A DNA stretch of 8,729 bases. It comes from Patescibacteria group bacterium (lineage in GTDB: Bacteria; Patescibacteriota; Minisyncoccia; Moranbacterales; JAKLHP01). The stretch spans positions 1 to 8,729 of the forward strand of contig JAKLHP010000031.1 of assembly GCA_022710085.1 (NCBI GenBank). The letters run 5' to 3'. The notes under the pieces are model-generated. The model was not told the origin of the DNA. It searched no databases and saw only the letters and a list, made by a program, of their open reading frames with translations. The first letter of the stretch is position 1; each line of letters begins with the position of its first letter. Shown here piece by piece: positions 1 through 6,045 of this stretch. The position numbers and the translations under genes are program-made.

Positions 1-151
1 CATTGAAGGCTTGAAACCGATCCAGGAAAAAATGAAATCCCTTTCCGATGAGGAAGTTTTGGAAATCCTCAAAAAAGGCGCGGAAAAAGTCCGACCGATT
101 GCGAAAGCGAAGCTCAATGAAGTGAAGAAGAAAGTTGGATTTATACTTTGA
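1..151 (+). CDS. trpS: Tryptophan--tRNA ligase, C-terminal end (partial)
   Basis: The open frame enters the window in phase at base 2 and runs 49 codons to TGA at 149-151; the 5' part lies outside. The peptide contains LKPIQEKM, then a short acidic helix, then LKKGAEKVRPIAKAKLNEVK. This is the pattern of the last helices of class I tryptophanyl-tRNA synthetases (family pattern: LxPIQEK, then EGAEKAR.IA..TL.EVK). The enzyme charges tRNA-Trp in the cytoplasm. Recognition rests on this tail only; the HIGH and KMSKS motifs are not in the window. Tyrosyl-tRNA synthetase is less likely because its usual C-terminal S4 domain is not seen. The gene converges on the phosphomannomutase gene, with a repeat and a shared terminator between them. 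Confidence 0.8.
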   Translation, partial: IEGLKPIQEKMKSLSDEEVLEILKKGAEKVRPIAKAKLNEVKKKVGFIL

Positions 152-155
152 TTTA

Positions 156-337
156 CTGCTTTTCTTTTGGAAACAAAAGAAAAGCGGAAGAAAAGAAAAT
201 TTTCGCAAGGCTTGTGCTGGGTAAATTCTGACGCTTGCTCGCTAAAATTTCAGTCTCCGCTTACGCTGCGATACAAAATTTCTTAACGCTCGCAAGCTAG
301 AATTTACTACGCACTTCGCAAATGCGGTTTTTTGTTT
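156..337 (+). repeat. Dispersed intergenic repeat, copy A
   Basis: This stretch aligns colinearly with 3170-3330 (copy B). Shared blocks are an identical 14-mer at 156-169 and 3170-3183, an identical 13-mer (AAAGAAAATTTTC) at 192-204 and 3203-3215, TAAAATTTC at 243-251 and 3239-3247, and AATGCGG at 321 and 3315. Spacings agree apart from about 15 extra bases in copy A between the second and third blocks. It begins with a hairpin of 14 bp closing a GAAA loop (156-169 paired with 174-187, one G-T pair). It starts 5 bases after the trpS stop. I see no coding potential. Both copies lie between convergent genes. Confidence 0.7.
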
Positions 338-339
338 CA

Positions 340-363
340 AAAAACCACCTCCTGGTGGTTTTT
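340..363. terminator. Bidirectional intrinsic terminator between trpS and the phosphomannomutase gene
   Basis: AAAAACCACC (340-349) pairs with GGTGGTTTTT (354-363) around a TCCT loop. The symmetric A and T runs give a U-tract on either strand, so one structure can end both convergent transcripts. Confidence 0.85.
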
Positions 364-381
364 ATTATTGTATTGATTGTT

Positions 382-1740
382 TTATTTTTTTATTAATTCC
401 AAAAGTTCGTCGCGCTTTTGTTCCATGAGTTCCTGGGATTTGGCTTCCACATTCAGGCGGATGACCGGTTCAGTGTTGGAACCGCGGAGATTGAATCTCC
501 AGTCTTGATATTCTATCGAAACCCCGTCGATTTCATCAATCGCTCCGGTGGAATATTTCTCTTTGGCTTCAGCGATTTTTAATTTAACATCCGAAACCTG
601 GCTGTTGATTTCGCCGCTGACAAAATACTTGTTCCAGAACATTTCAGTCATAATTTCCGAAAGCTTTTTATCCTGCGTCGAAAGAAATTTCAGCATCATT
701 ACGAATGGGATGAGTCCGTTGTCGCAATAGAAATAATCCCGGAAATAATAATGGGCGCTCATCTCGCCTCCGAAAACGACGTTATCTTTTCTCATTCTCT
801 CTTTGATGAAAGCATGCCCGGATTTGTTGGTGATATCCTCGCCTTTGTTTTCTCTGGCGATATCCTGAATGGCCCAGATTAATCTTGGGTCGTGAAGGAT
901 TTTTTCTCCCGGCTGTTTTTCGAGAAATATCTTTCCAAGAAGCGCAGTAATGAAATATCCCTCAATAAATTCTCCTTTTTCTGTGAAGAAGAAACAGCGG
1001 TCAGCGTCGGCATCCCAGGCTACTCCGAAATCAGCCCCGTTCTCGACAACCAGTTTTGAAATTTCTTCCCGATTTTCCGGAATGAGAGGATCCGGTCTTC
1101 CTTTGGGAAAATTTCCGTCTGATTCCCAGTTGAGTTTTACGACGTCAATAGCTGTTCCTTCCAGCAGTTTATCAATTGCTCTTCCTCCAACTCCGAAATT
1201 AGGATTGGCGACTATTTTAAAATTTTTGAATTTGGAAAAATCGGCGAAGGTTTTTATTTTGGCGATATAGTCATCCATAATATTTTTTTTCTCAACCAGT
1301 TTTAAATTTTCCTCGCCAATCTCAAAATCATTGATTTCTGAAGCGTCATTTATGGCGATATCTCGGATGTCAAAAAGTCCGGTGTCGGAAGAAATTGGCC
1401 TTGACTCTTCTCGGACAAATTTTGCGCCGTTATATTCTTTGGGATTATGGGAGGCGGTAAGGGAAAATCCTCCGGAATATCCGTAATTAGCCACGGCAAA
1501 ATAAAGCATATCGGTGGAGATTTCTCCCACATCAATAACTTTTATTCCTTGATCGGTAACGGCTTTGATGGCAGCTTGTTTGAGAGAAGGAGAAGAGAGG
1601 CGGACATCGCATCCGATGACAACTTCGGAGGGATTCACAAATTCGCAGTAAGCTTTGGCGATTTTGTAAACATCTTGCTCGTTTATTTCACTAGGATAAA
1701 TTCCCCGAATGTCATAGGCTTTGAAAATTTCAAACTTCAT
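382..1740 (-). CDS. manB: Phosphomannomutase/phosphoglucomutase
   Basis: This 452-aa protein is close to the usual length of the alpha-D-phosphohexomutase family (about 450-463 aa). It interconverts hexose 6-phosphate and 1-phosphate, feeding nucleotide-sugar synthesis for glycans in the cytoplasm. The four family sites are all present. They are the N-terminal KAYDIRGIYP (7-16), the phosphoserine loop TASHNP (95-100, catalytic S97), the Mg loop DADADR (243-248, family form DGDxDR), and the sugar-specificity loop GGEMSAH (324-330). The phosphate-binding loop RGSNTEP (419-425) follows. GEMSxH rather than GEQSGH favours PMM/PGM of the AlgC type over GlmM, although substrate preference cannot be settled from sequence. 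The start follows an A/T-rich leader with no visible Shine-Dalgarno, but the N-terminus matches the family. It appears to be a single-gene unit ending at the terminator 340-363. Confidence 0.92.
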   Translation of the reverse strand: MKFEIFKAYDIRGIYPSEINEQDVYKIAKAYCEFVNPSEVVIGCDVRLSSPSLKQAAIKAVTDQGIKVIDVGEISTDMLYFAVANYGYSGGFSLTASHNPKEYNGAKFVREESRPISSDTGLFDIRDIAINDASEINDFEIGEENLKLVEKKNIMDDYIAKIKTFADFSKFKNFKIVANPNFGVGGRAIDKLLEGTAIDVVKLNWESDGNFPKGRPDPLIPENREEISKLVVENGADFGVAWDADADRCFFFTEKGEFIEGYFITALLGKIFLEKQPGEKILHDPRLIWAIQDIARENKGEDITNKSGHAFIKERMRKDNVVFGGEMSAHYYFRDYFYCDNGLIPFVMMLKFLSTQDKKLSEIMTEMFWNKYFVSGEINSQVSDVKLKIAEAKEKYSTGAIDEIDGVSIEYQDWRFNLRGSNTEPVIRLNVEAKSQELMEQKRDELLELIKK

Positions 1741-1777
1741 ATTTTTTATTATTAAACATTACTTATATATTCTACTA

Positions 1778-1790
1778 TGTTTTCAAAACA
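1778..1790. promoter_or_regulatory. 13-base perfect palindrome in divergent promoter region
   Basis: TGTTTTCAAAACA is perfectly symmetric around C1784. It lies in the gap between the divergent phosphomannomutase gene and the 55-aa gene, 38 bases upstream of the former's start. It could be an operator, but its AT-rich composition makes a chance palindrome possible. I cannot place a convincing -35/-10 pair for the minus-strand gene around it. Confidence 0.25.
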
Positions 1791-1827
1791 GTTCAATACT
1801 TGATAAATTCAATCTTTTGTTGTAGTT

Positions 1828-1840
1828 TTCAATTATTGAA
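1828..1840. promoter_or_regulatory. 13-base perfect palindrome just upstream of the 55-aa gene
   Basis: TTCAATTATTGAA is symmetric around T1834 and ends 5 bases before the GAGGAGG ribosome binding site. It could be a weak leader hairpin or a repressor site. Being AT-rich, it may also be chance. Confidence 0.25.
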
Positions 1841-1856
1841 TTACAGAGGAGGATTT

Positions 1857-2024
1857 ATGCTTGAAAGAAGCATTGCTTATTTGAAATGCAGCGATTTTTA
1901 CGACGGATTGTTCGTGAGCAACAGGGAGGATATTGTTTTCAAAAATCTCTGTGCCAGAGATGAGTGCCCGATGCGAACCTGCATTAGGCATCAAAAAAAC
2001 CAAATGGGAGGAAAAGCAGAATAA
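1857..2024 (+). CDS. Small cysteine-containing protein of unknown function (55 aa)
   Basis: I do not recognise this protein. The start at 1857 is chosen because GAGGAGG (1846-1852) lies 4 bases before it. An upstream in-frame ATG at 1800 has no such site and would add 19 unlikely residues. The 55-aa product has no membrane segment. It carries four cysteines: C11, then C31, C36 and C41 in the pattern C-x4-C-x4-C, followed by H44 (CARDECPMRTCIRH). The spacing could bind a metal such as zinc or an Fe-S cluster, but that is inference. A strong terminator overlaps its stop, so it is probably transcribed alone. It is divergent from the phosphomannomutase gene, and a clear promoter was not found upstream. 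Confidence 0.75.
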   Translation: MLERSIAYLKCSDFYDGLFVSNREDIVFKNLCARDECPMRTCIRHQKNQMGGKAE

Positions 2025-2043
2025 AGGGTCTCCGGACCCTTTT
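2023..2043 (+). terminator. Intrinsic terminator of the 55-aa gene
   Basis: AAAGGGTC (2023-2030) pairs with GACCCTTT (2035-2042) around TCCG, followed by T-rich sequence. It overlaps the TAA stop codon. A second weaker dyad, TTGCTT/AAGCAA, follows at about 2047-2062. Confidence 0.85.
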
Positions 2044-2080
2044 AATTTGCTTTATTTAAGCAATAAAATAGATTCATAGC

Positions 2081-2109
2081 TTGACAAAGCAGTTTTTTTT
2101 TGATATAAT
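2081..2109 (+). promoter_or_regulatory. Consensus sigma-70 promoter with extended -10
   Basis: The -35 TTGACA (2081-2086) and -10 TATAAT (2104-2109) both match consensus exactly with a 17-base spacer, and TG at 2101-2102 gives an extended -10. The start of transcription is expected near 2116, leaving a leader of about 55 bases before the ATG at 2171. It drives the 159-aa gene and possibly the 92-aa gene. Confidence 0.9.
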
Positions 2110-2170
2110 GGAAAGTTATCAGTAAAATAACAAAAGTTCTTTAAATCTCATATCAAAAAAGGAGGTTGCC

Positions 2171-2650
2171 ATGGGTGACTGGATTAGGTTTTTTATCGGC
2201 ACACCAAAGCGGTTTTTATTGATAATGGCAATTTTCCTGGTTGCCTATTTTCTCCACAATCCATTGCCAATTCTAGTGGATTCGGGGAATCCAACACCAG
2301 AAAGTTTGTCATCGAAATTGGGAATTTCAGTTTCGGTGATAAAGGAATTTCTGAGCCTGGATTTCAATCTGGATCCAGAGATATTCAAAGAAAGCGAAAG
2401 GATGGAATTTCTTGAGAAGTTGGCCTGTGGAGAGATTCAATCCGGAAGCTATCCAGATTATTTAAGAGGAAAAAAAGAAAAAGAAAAGGGAGAAGGATGC
2501 AAAGAAGATCCAAGTGAAAAAAACATTTGGAGTATTCTGAAAAAAAGATGGTCCGTTTTTATTCCGTTATTTCAAATAACGATTATCATCCTGGTTGGAC
2601 TTTTTATGCTCAGGTCGATAATTAGAAATGGGCCCAAAGGAATGAGATGA
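2171..2650 (+). CDS. Two-TM membrane protein of unknown function (159 aa)
   Basis: I do not recognise a family. AGGAGG (2160-2165) lies 5 bases before the ATG. A basic patch (K13, R14) precedes the first hydrophobic segment at about 15-36, which may be a signal anchor. A second segment spans about 127-147, preceded by KKR (124-126) and followed by R148 and R152. The loop between them (about 37-123) is hydrophilic, with a lysine/glutamate-rich stretch at 100-112 and two cysteines (C86, C110) that could form a disulfide if the loop is outside. The likely topology has both ends in the cytoplasm. It stands behind a perfect sigma-70 promoter, so it is probably well expressed. The 92-aa gene follows 161 bases downstream on the same strand. 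Confidence 0.8.
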   Translation: MGDWIRFFIGTPKRFLLIMAIFLVAYFLHNPLPILVDSGNPTPESLSSKLGISVSVIKEFLSLDFNLDPEIFKESERMEFLEKLACGEIQSGSYPDYLRGKKEKEKGEGCKEDPSEKNIWSILKKRWSVFIPLFQITIIILVGLFMLRSIIRNGPKGMR

Positions 2651-2655
2651 AGAAA

Positions 2656-2689
2656 AAGGGAAGAGAGTTGAATCCAGCTTGCTTCCCTT
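2656..2689 (+). other. Inverted repeat after the 159-aa gene
   Basis: AAGGGAAG (2656-2663) pairs with CTTCCCTT (2682-2689) around an 18-base loop, 5 bases after the stop codon. The following CCTTTCC is a poor U-tract. It may be a weak terminator or an mRNA 3' stabilising hairpin rather than a full stop, which would let transcription reach the 92-aa gene. Confidence 0.4.
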
Positions 2690-2811
2690 CCTTTCCAAAA
2701 CCATCTTTTGCATAGCTCGGAAATAATTAATTATGAGCTCAAATGAGGAGGTGGTTTTAGAAAGGAAATTAAAAATAATAGTCGGCGGACTTTAAGCGCG
2801 AGGAGGGGGAT

Positions 2812-3090
2812 ATGGATAAATTGATGCAGATTAAGACAGAAGTGGCAGCCATAGACAAGGCAATGGCTGGAGAAATAGCCACTTTCATGTCCGGAACTCT
2901 AAAGATGTCTCCCCAAAACCCTGATTTCATAAAAGTGGAGGAAGGGGTTTCAGCTGAAGAACCAAGATATGCGTATTTTATGCTTATCTTGGATTCCAAA
3001 GGATCCAATGCGGATCCGATGAAAGTTGAGAAAATGAAAGAAAGGGTGGAAAATCACATCCGCCTTCGCAGCACTATGCTGAGTCCCTAG
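2812..3090 (+). CDS. Small soluble protein of unknown function (92 aa)
   Basis: I do not recognise this protein. AGGAGG (2801-2806) lies 5 bases before the ATG, a strong ribosome binding site. The product has no membrane segment or cysteine. It reads as an alpha-beta fold: an N-terminal helix (about 2-28), a middle section around residues 38-52 (PDFIKVEEGVSAEEP), a hydrophobic strand YAYFMLILDSK (about 53-63), and a basic helix at 70-89 (MKVEKMKERVENHIRLR). It lies 161 bases after the 159-aa gene, either cotranscribed with it or expressed from an unseen promoter, and is followed by a strong terminator. No role can be assigned. Confidence 0.75.
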   Translation: MDKLMQIKTEVAAIDKAMAGEIATFMSGTLKMSPQNPDFIKVEEGVSAEEPRYAYFMLILDSKGSNADPMKVEKMKERVENHIRLRSTMLSP

Positions 3091-3115
3091 GGGTCAGTAT
3101 TCAACGAAAGGCTTT

Positions 3116-3156
3116 GACCGATTAGCCTTGAGTAAAACTCTAAACGGTCTTTTTTT
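3116..3156 (+). terminator. Intrinsic terminator of the 92-aa gene
   Basis: GACCGATTAG (3116-3125) pairs with CTAAACGGTC (3140-3149) with one A-A mismatch, followed at once by seven T (3150-3156). It ends the plus-strand small-gene island. Confidence 0.85.
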
Positions 3157-3169
3157 ATTTTCTGATATC

Positions 3170-3330
3170 CTGCTTTTCTTTTGCCGAAAAGAAAACGGCC
3201 GCAAAGAAAATTTTCAGACAAATTTCTGACTTGCTTTCTAAAATTTCCAGATCGCTTCGCTGTGAGGAAATTTTTAAACAAAAGCTGCGCCGAAATTTAT
3301 AGCTGTAAATTTTCAATGCGGATTTTTGCT
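3170..3330 (+). repeat. Dispersed intergenic repeat, copy B
   Basis: Homologous to 156-337 in the same orientation, with shared blocks at 3170-3183, 3203-3215, 3239-3247 and 3315-3320. It also opens with a hairpin: TTTTCTTTT (3174-3182) pairs with AAAAGAAAA (3187-3195) around GCCG. It lies between the convergent 92-aa gene and recG, and may serve as the 3' end structure of recG on the minus strand. Confidence 0.7.
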
Positions 3331-3361
3331 TGAAGTATTTATTTTTTTGTAACTTACTTTT

Positions 3362-5908
3362 TTATTCTAAGTGCACTTTTTCGTCGAATTTCTTGAGAGC
3401 ATCCTTGAGAGGAAGATGCTTTTTTAATTCCGGATCGGATATTAAAAGTTTTTGCGCTTCTTCTCTGGCAATCTGGATGAGTTTGATGTTGGTCAGATTT
3501 TCCATGGCGATGTCAGGAATTCCGGATTGGCGGGTGCCGAAGAACTGTCCCGGACCACGCAGTTCCAGATCTTTTTCAGCGATGGAGAATCCGTCGCTGT
3601 TGTTTACGAGTGCCTTGAGGCGTTTTTTGGCTAATCCTGATTCGGAGGAAGTAAAAAGAAAGCAATAGGACTGATGCTCTCCGCGGCCGATTCTTCCCCG
3701 GAACTGATGAAGCTGGGAAAGTCCGAATCGGTCAGCATCTTCAATAATCATCGCGGAAGCATTGGGAATATCGATTCCGACTTCAACGACGGCAGTAGCG
3801 ACCAAAATATCCAGTTTTTTTTCAGCAAAATCTTTCATTGCTTCTTCTTTTTCAGCGGACTTGAGTTTTCCATGGACAAGCCCGACTTTTAAATCGGGAA
3901 AAATTTCTTCCGATAATTTCTTGTGTTCAGAAACAGCCGCTTTGACTTCCGTCAGAACTTTTGAATCTTCAACGAGGGGCAGAATAACAAAGCATTGCCT
4001 GCCTTTTTTAATTTCTTCCCTAACAAAATTATATTTTATTTTTCTTTCCAGCGGGCCGATGATTTCTGTGATTATTTTCTTTCGGTCTTTCGGCATTTCG
4101 TCCAGAATCGACAAATCAAGATTGCCAAAAAAGGCGAGTGCGAGAGTTCGGGGAATAGGCGTTGCTGTCATCGTGAGAAAATGGGGAGTGATACGGACTG
4201 ATGCAGATTTAACACTGACCGAACGCGGACTGTCCGTAGAATTGTTTTTCTCATCGTTTTTTGTGTAAATTATTCTTTCTATTTGGATGTCATTTTTTCC
4301 GAAGTTTGCCAGAAGCGCTAGTTTATATTCAGATTCTTTCAAGTAATGCCAAATTTGTTTCTTTTCTATTTTTCCGACAGAAGGTAATGATTTTAATTCC
4401 AAAATAATTTTATTTTCAATAATAAAATCAGGTCTGTAAGTTCCAACATTCTTATTGTTGTATTTTATATTTATCAATTTTTCTTTTTTGAACGATAGTT
4501 TTATTTTTTTGAATTCTTCTTCTAATGCTTTTTGATATACGTTTTCCTTATGACCAAGTCCAAGTTGTTTTTTAACCTCAAATATTGCTCCCCTTATTTT
4601 GTAAGTCAAATTCTCATATAATAATTTATTTGAGTAATTTTCAGTGGCAGTCTGTGTCTGGTCAGCATTGGTCAGTTCCTCGATATTTTGCTGGAGATAG
4701 GCGCGCTGGGAGACTCCGAAACGATGCTGTTCGTCAACGATTATCAAGGCTAAATTTTTACATCTAATATCTTTCTGAATGAGGGAATGGGTTCCGATAA
4801 TCAGGTTTATTTTTCCGCTTCTTAATTTTTCCAGGATTTCTTTTCTATTTTTCCTTTCTTTATGGATCTGATATGAGTTAGTCAGTAGCGCAATGTTAAA
4901 ATCATAATCTTTGAATAACTTGCAGAAATTATTGTAATGCTGAAGTGCCAGAACTTCAGTCGGAGCCATAATGACGACCTGATATCCGGCATCCATAACT
5001 TCCAAAGCAGAAATTCCGGCGACGATTGTTTTTCCGCTTCCGACATCGCCATTCAGGAGCCTGTTCATCGGGCGGGATTTTTCCAGATCTTTGAGGATCT
5101 GGAAAGAAGCTTTTTTTTGGGCGTTAGTCAATTTAAACGGCAGGGAATCGACGAACTTCTTGATCAGTTTTTCATCAAACTTAATTTTCACTGATTTTTC
5201 CTTCTGCCAGCTGGAACGGACCTGGATCGATTTTATCTGCACCAAAAACATTTCTTCGAAAGCGAATCTTTTCTGGGCCAGCAGATATTCATTTTTGGAA
5301 TTGGGAAAGTGGATATACCTTAACGATTTTTGGATATTCGGGAGATGAAGTTTCTTGAGTATGTCTTCCGGGATCGGATCTTCCAGGTCTAAATTTAATT
5401 TCAAGAATGTCTGGATCTGCCAACGGAGCCAACGAGAAGTCAGTCCCTCAGTTTCTGGATAAACCGGAACGAGTCTTCCTGTGTTGGTCGGAATCCGGCT
5501 TTCCATTTCCCAAACCGGATTAGAAAAATAGAGGCCGCTGGAATCAGCAGAAACTTTTCCGCTGAGGCGGACGTTTTTCCCCTCAGTGAGCGTATCGGAT
5601 ATATATGGCTGATTGAACCAGACGGCTTTTATTACTCCGGTTTCATCCTGGATCTGGGCTTCTGTAATATACATCTTTTTTTTCCAGGTCCGGATGCTTT
5701 TGACTTTGATCGCAGTTCCTTGGATGGTGGCAATCCGGCCACTATACAATTCCGCGATCGAACGCATTTCGGAAAAATCATCATAGCGGAAAGGAAAATG
5801 AAAGAATAAATCGTGAACGGTAAAAATACCCATTTTCTCAAGAGCCTTGGCGTATTTTGGGCTAATGCGGGGGATTAACTCAAGTTTTGTTTCGGAAGTG
5901 ATTATCAT
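3362..5908 (-). CDS. recG: ATP-dependent DNA helicase RecG with inserted GxxExxY (PD-(D/E)xK) nuclease domain
   Basis: RecG is a superfamily 2 helicase that rewinds stalled forks and branch-migrates Holliday junctions. An OB-fold wedge domain is visible at about 55-120 (from IATIQGTAIKVKS). The helicase core has Walker A GDVGSGKT (287-294, K293), DEQH (392-395), MTATPIPRT (580-588), VGLVHGKLK (675-683), VVEVGIDIPNA (707-717) and QLHQFRGRIGRG (732-743). FFGTRQSGIPD (789-799) is the family C-terminal signature. The length is 848 aa against about 690 for typical RecG. The excess is one block, about residues 412-573, between the DEQH and TATP motifs, where typical RecG has a short loop. It encodes a whole GxxExxY domain: E444, G452-x2-E455-x2-Y458, D494, E504-x-K506 and Q518-x3-Y522. 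Without it the protein would be about 688 aa. The start has no Shine-Dalgarno, but the N-terminus fits the family. Confidence 0.95.
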   Translation of the reverse strand: MIITSETKLELIPRISPKYAKALEKMGIFTVHDLFFHFPFRYDDFSEMRSIAELYSGRIATIQGTAIKVKSIRTWKKKMYITEAQIQDETGVIKAVWFNQPYISDTLTEGKNVRLSGKVSADSSGLYFSNPVWEMESRIPTNTGRLVPVYPETEGLTSRWLRWQIQTFLKLNLDLEDPIPEDILKKLHLPNIQKSLRYIHFPNSKNEYLLAQKRFAFEEMFLVQIKSIQVRSSWQKEKSVKIKFDEKLIKKFVDSLPFKLTNAQKKASFQILKDLEKSRPMNRLLNGDVGSGKTIVAGISALEVMDAGYQVVIMAPTEVLALQHYNNFCKLFKDYDFNIALLTNSYQIHKERKNRKEILEKLRSGKINLIIGTHSLIQKDIRCKNLALIIVDEQHRFGVSQRAYLQQNIEELTNADQTQTATENYSNKLLYENLTYKIRGAIFEVKKQLGLGHKENVYQKALEEEFKKIKLSFKKEKLINIKYNNKNVGTYRPDFIIENKIILELKSLPSVGKIEKKQIWHYLKESEYKLALLANFGKNDIQIERIIYTKNDEKNNSTDSPRSVSVKSASVRITPHFLTMTATPIPRTLALAFFGNLDLSILDEMPKDRKKIITEIIGPLERKIKYNFVREEIKKGRQCFVILPLVEDSKVLTEVKAAVSEHKKLSEEIFPDLKVGLVHGKLKSAEKEEAMKDFAEKKLDILVATAVVEVGIDIPNASAMIIEDADRFGLSQLHQFRGRIGRGEHQSYCFLFTSSESGLAKKRLKALVNNSDGFSIAEKDLELRGPGQFFGTRQSGIPDIAMENLTNIKLIQIAREEAQKLLISDPELKKHLPLKDALKKFDEKVHLE
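4194..4232 (+). repeat. Terminal array of ~11-nt degenerate repeats, C-terminal edge of cassette
   Basis: Heptamer cores CGGACTG (4194), CAGATTT (4204), CTGACCG (4215) and CGGACTG (4226) recur at intervals of 10, 11 and 11 bases, reading inward on the plus strand. Confidence 0.6.
4648..4675 (-). repeat. Terminal array of ~11-nt degenerate repeats, N-terminal edge of cassette
   Basis: On the minus strand, reading inward, CTGACCA (4675-4669), CTGACCA (4665-4659) and CAGACTG (4654-4648) recur at intervals of 10 and 11 bases. They are inverted relative to the array at 4194-4232, so the cassette has inverted terminal arrays. Confidence 0.6.
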
Positions 5909-5981
5909 ATTATCCAGTATATAACATATTTTAGTCTATATAAAGAACGGTTGATCCAAAAAATATTCAGTGTAAATTTAT

Positions 5982-6030
5982 AAAAAAATCCCCCTTGGAT
6001 TTTTCATTGCTAATGAATTCCGCGGGGGAT
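5982..6030 (-). terminator. Intrinsic terminator of the 140-aa gene
   Basis: On the minus strand, ATCCCCC (6030-6024) pairs with GGGGGAT (5994-5988), followed by a T run (complement of 5982-5988). The loop contains a smaller dyad, TTCATT/AATGAA. It lies 16 bases past the stop of the 6046-6468 gene and before the recG start. Confidence 0.75.
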
Positions 6031-6045
6031 ACGTAAGCTCTTTGA

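Larger units (their letters stand above)
4191..4675 (-). mobile_element. GxxExxY nuclease cassette inserted in frame into recG
   Basis: The segment matches no part of normal RecG and contains an intact GxxExxY-type PD-(D/E)xK nuclease domain (RecG residues about 434-548). It is visibly more AT-rich than the flanking recG sequence. Its outer edges translate into low-complexity junction peptides (NADQTQTATEN on the N side, DSPRSVSVKSASVR on the C side) that look like translated repeat DNA. Both edges carry roughly 11-nt degenerate repeats facing inward. There is no good internal ATG plus Shine-Dalgarno for the nuclease, so it is made as part of RecG. The mobile nature is inferred; no target-site duplication is evident. 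Confidence 0.7.

Noticed and set aside
950..1270. 106-aa plus-strand open frame inside the phosphomannomutase gene
   Set aside because: It is antisense to a well-conserved enzyme region, has no ribosome binding site, and its composition is that of a shadow frame.
1800..1856. N-terminal extension of the 55-aa protein from the ATG at 1800
   Set aside because: No ribosome binding site precedes 1800, while GAGGAGG sits just before 1857. The extra 19 residues overlap the palindrome and look non-coding.
2733..2795. 20-codon open frame upstream of the 92-aa gene
   Set aside because: It has no convincing Shine-Dalgarno before its ATG, and its length is easily reached by chance. A leader peptide is possible but unsupported.
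3087..3281. 64-aa minus-strand open frame in the gap before recG
   Set aside because: It is read across the terminator and repeat copy B, has no ribosome binding site, and its peptide merely reflects the hairpin and A/T-rich blocks shared with the non-coding copy A.
4191..4675. Intein or intron inside recG
   Set aside because: The block keeps the reading frame with no stop, lacks intein splice-site residues (no Cys/Ser at the N junction followed by HN-Cys/Ser/Thr at the C junction), and carries a GxxExxY domain rather than a Hint fold. A translated insertion is simpler.
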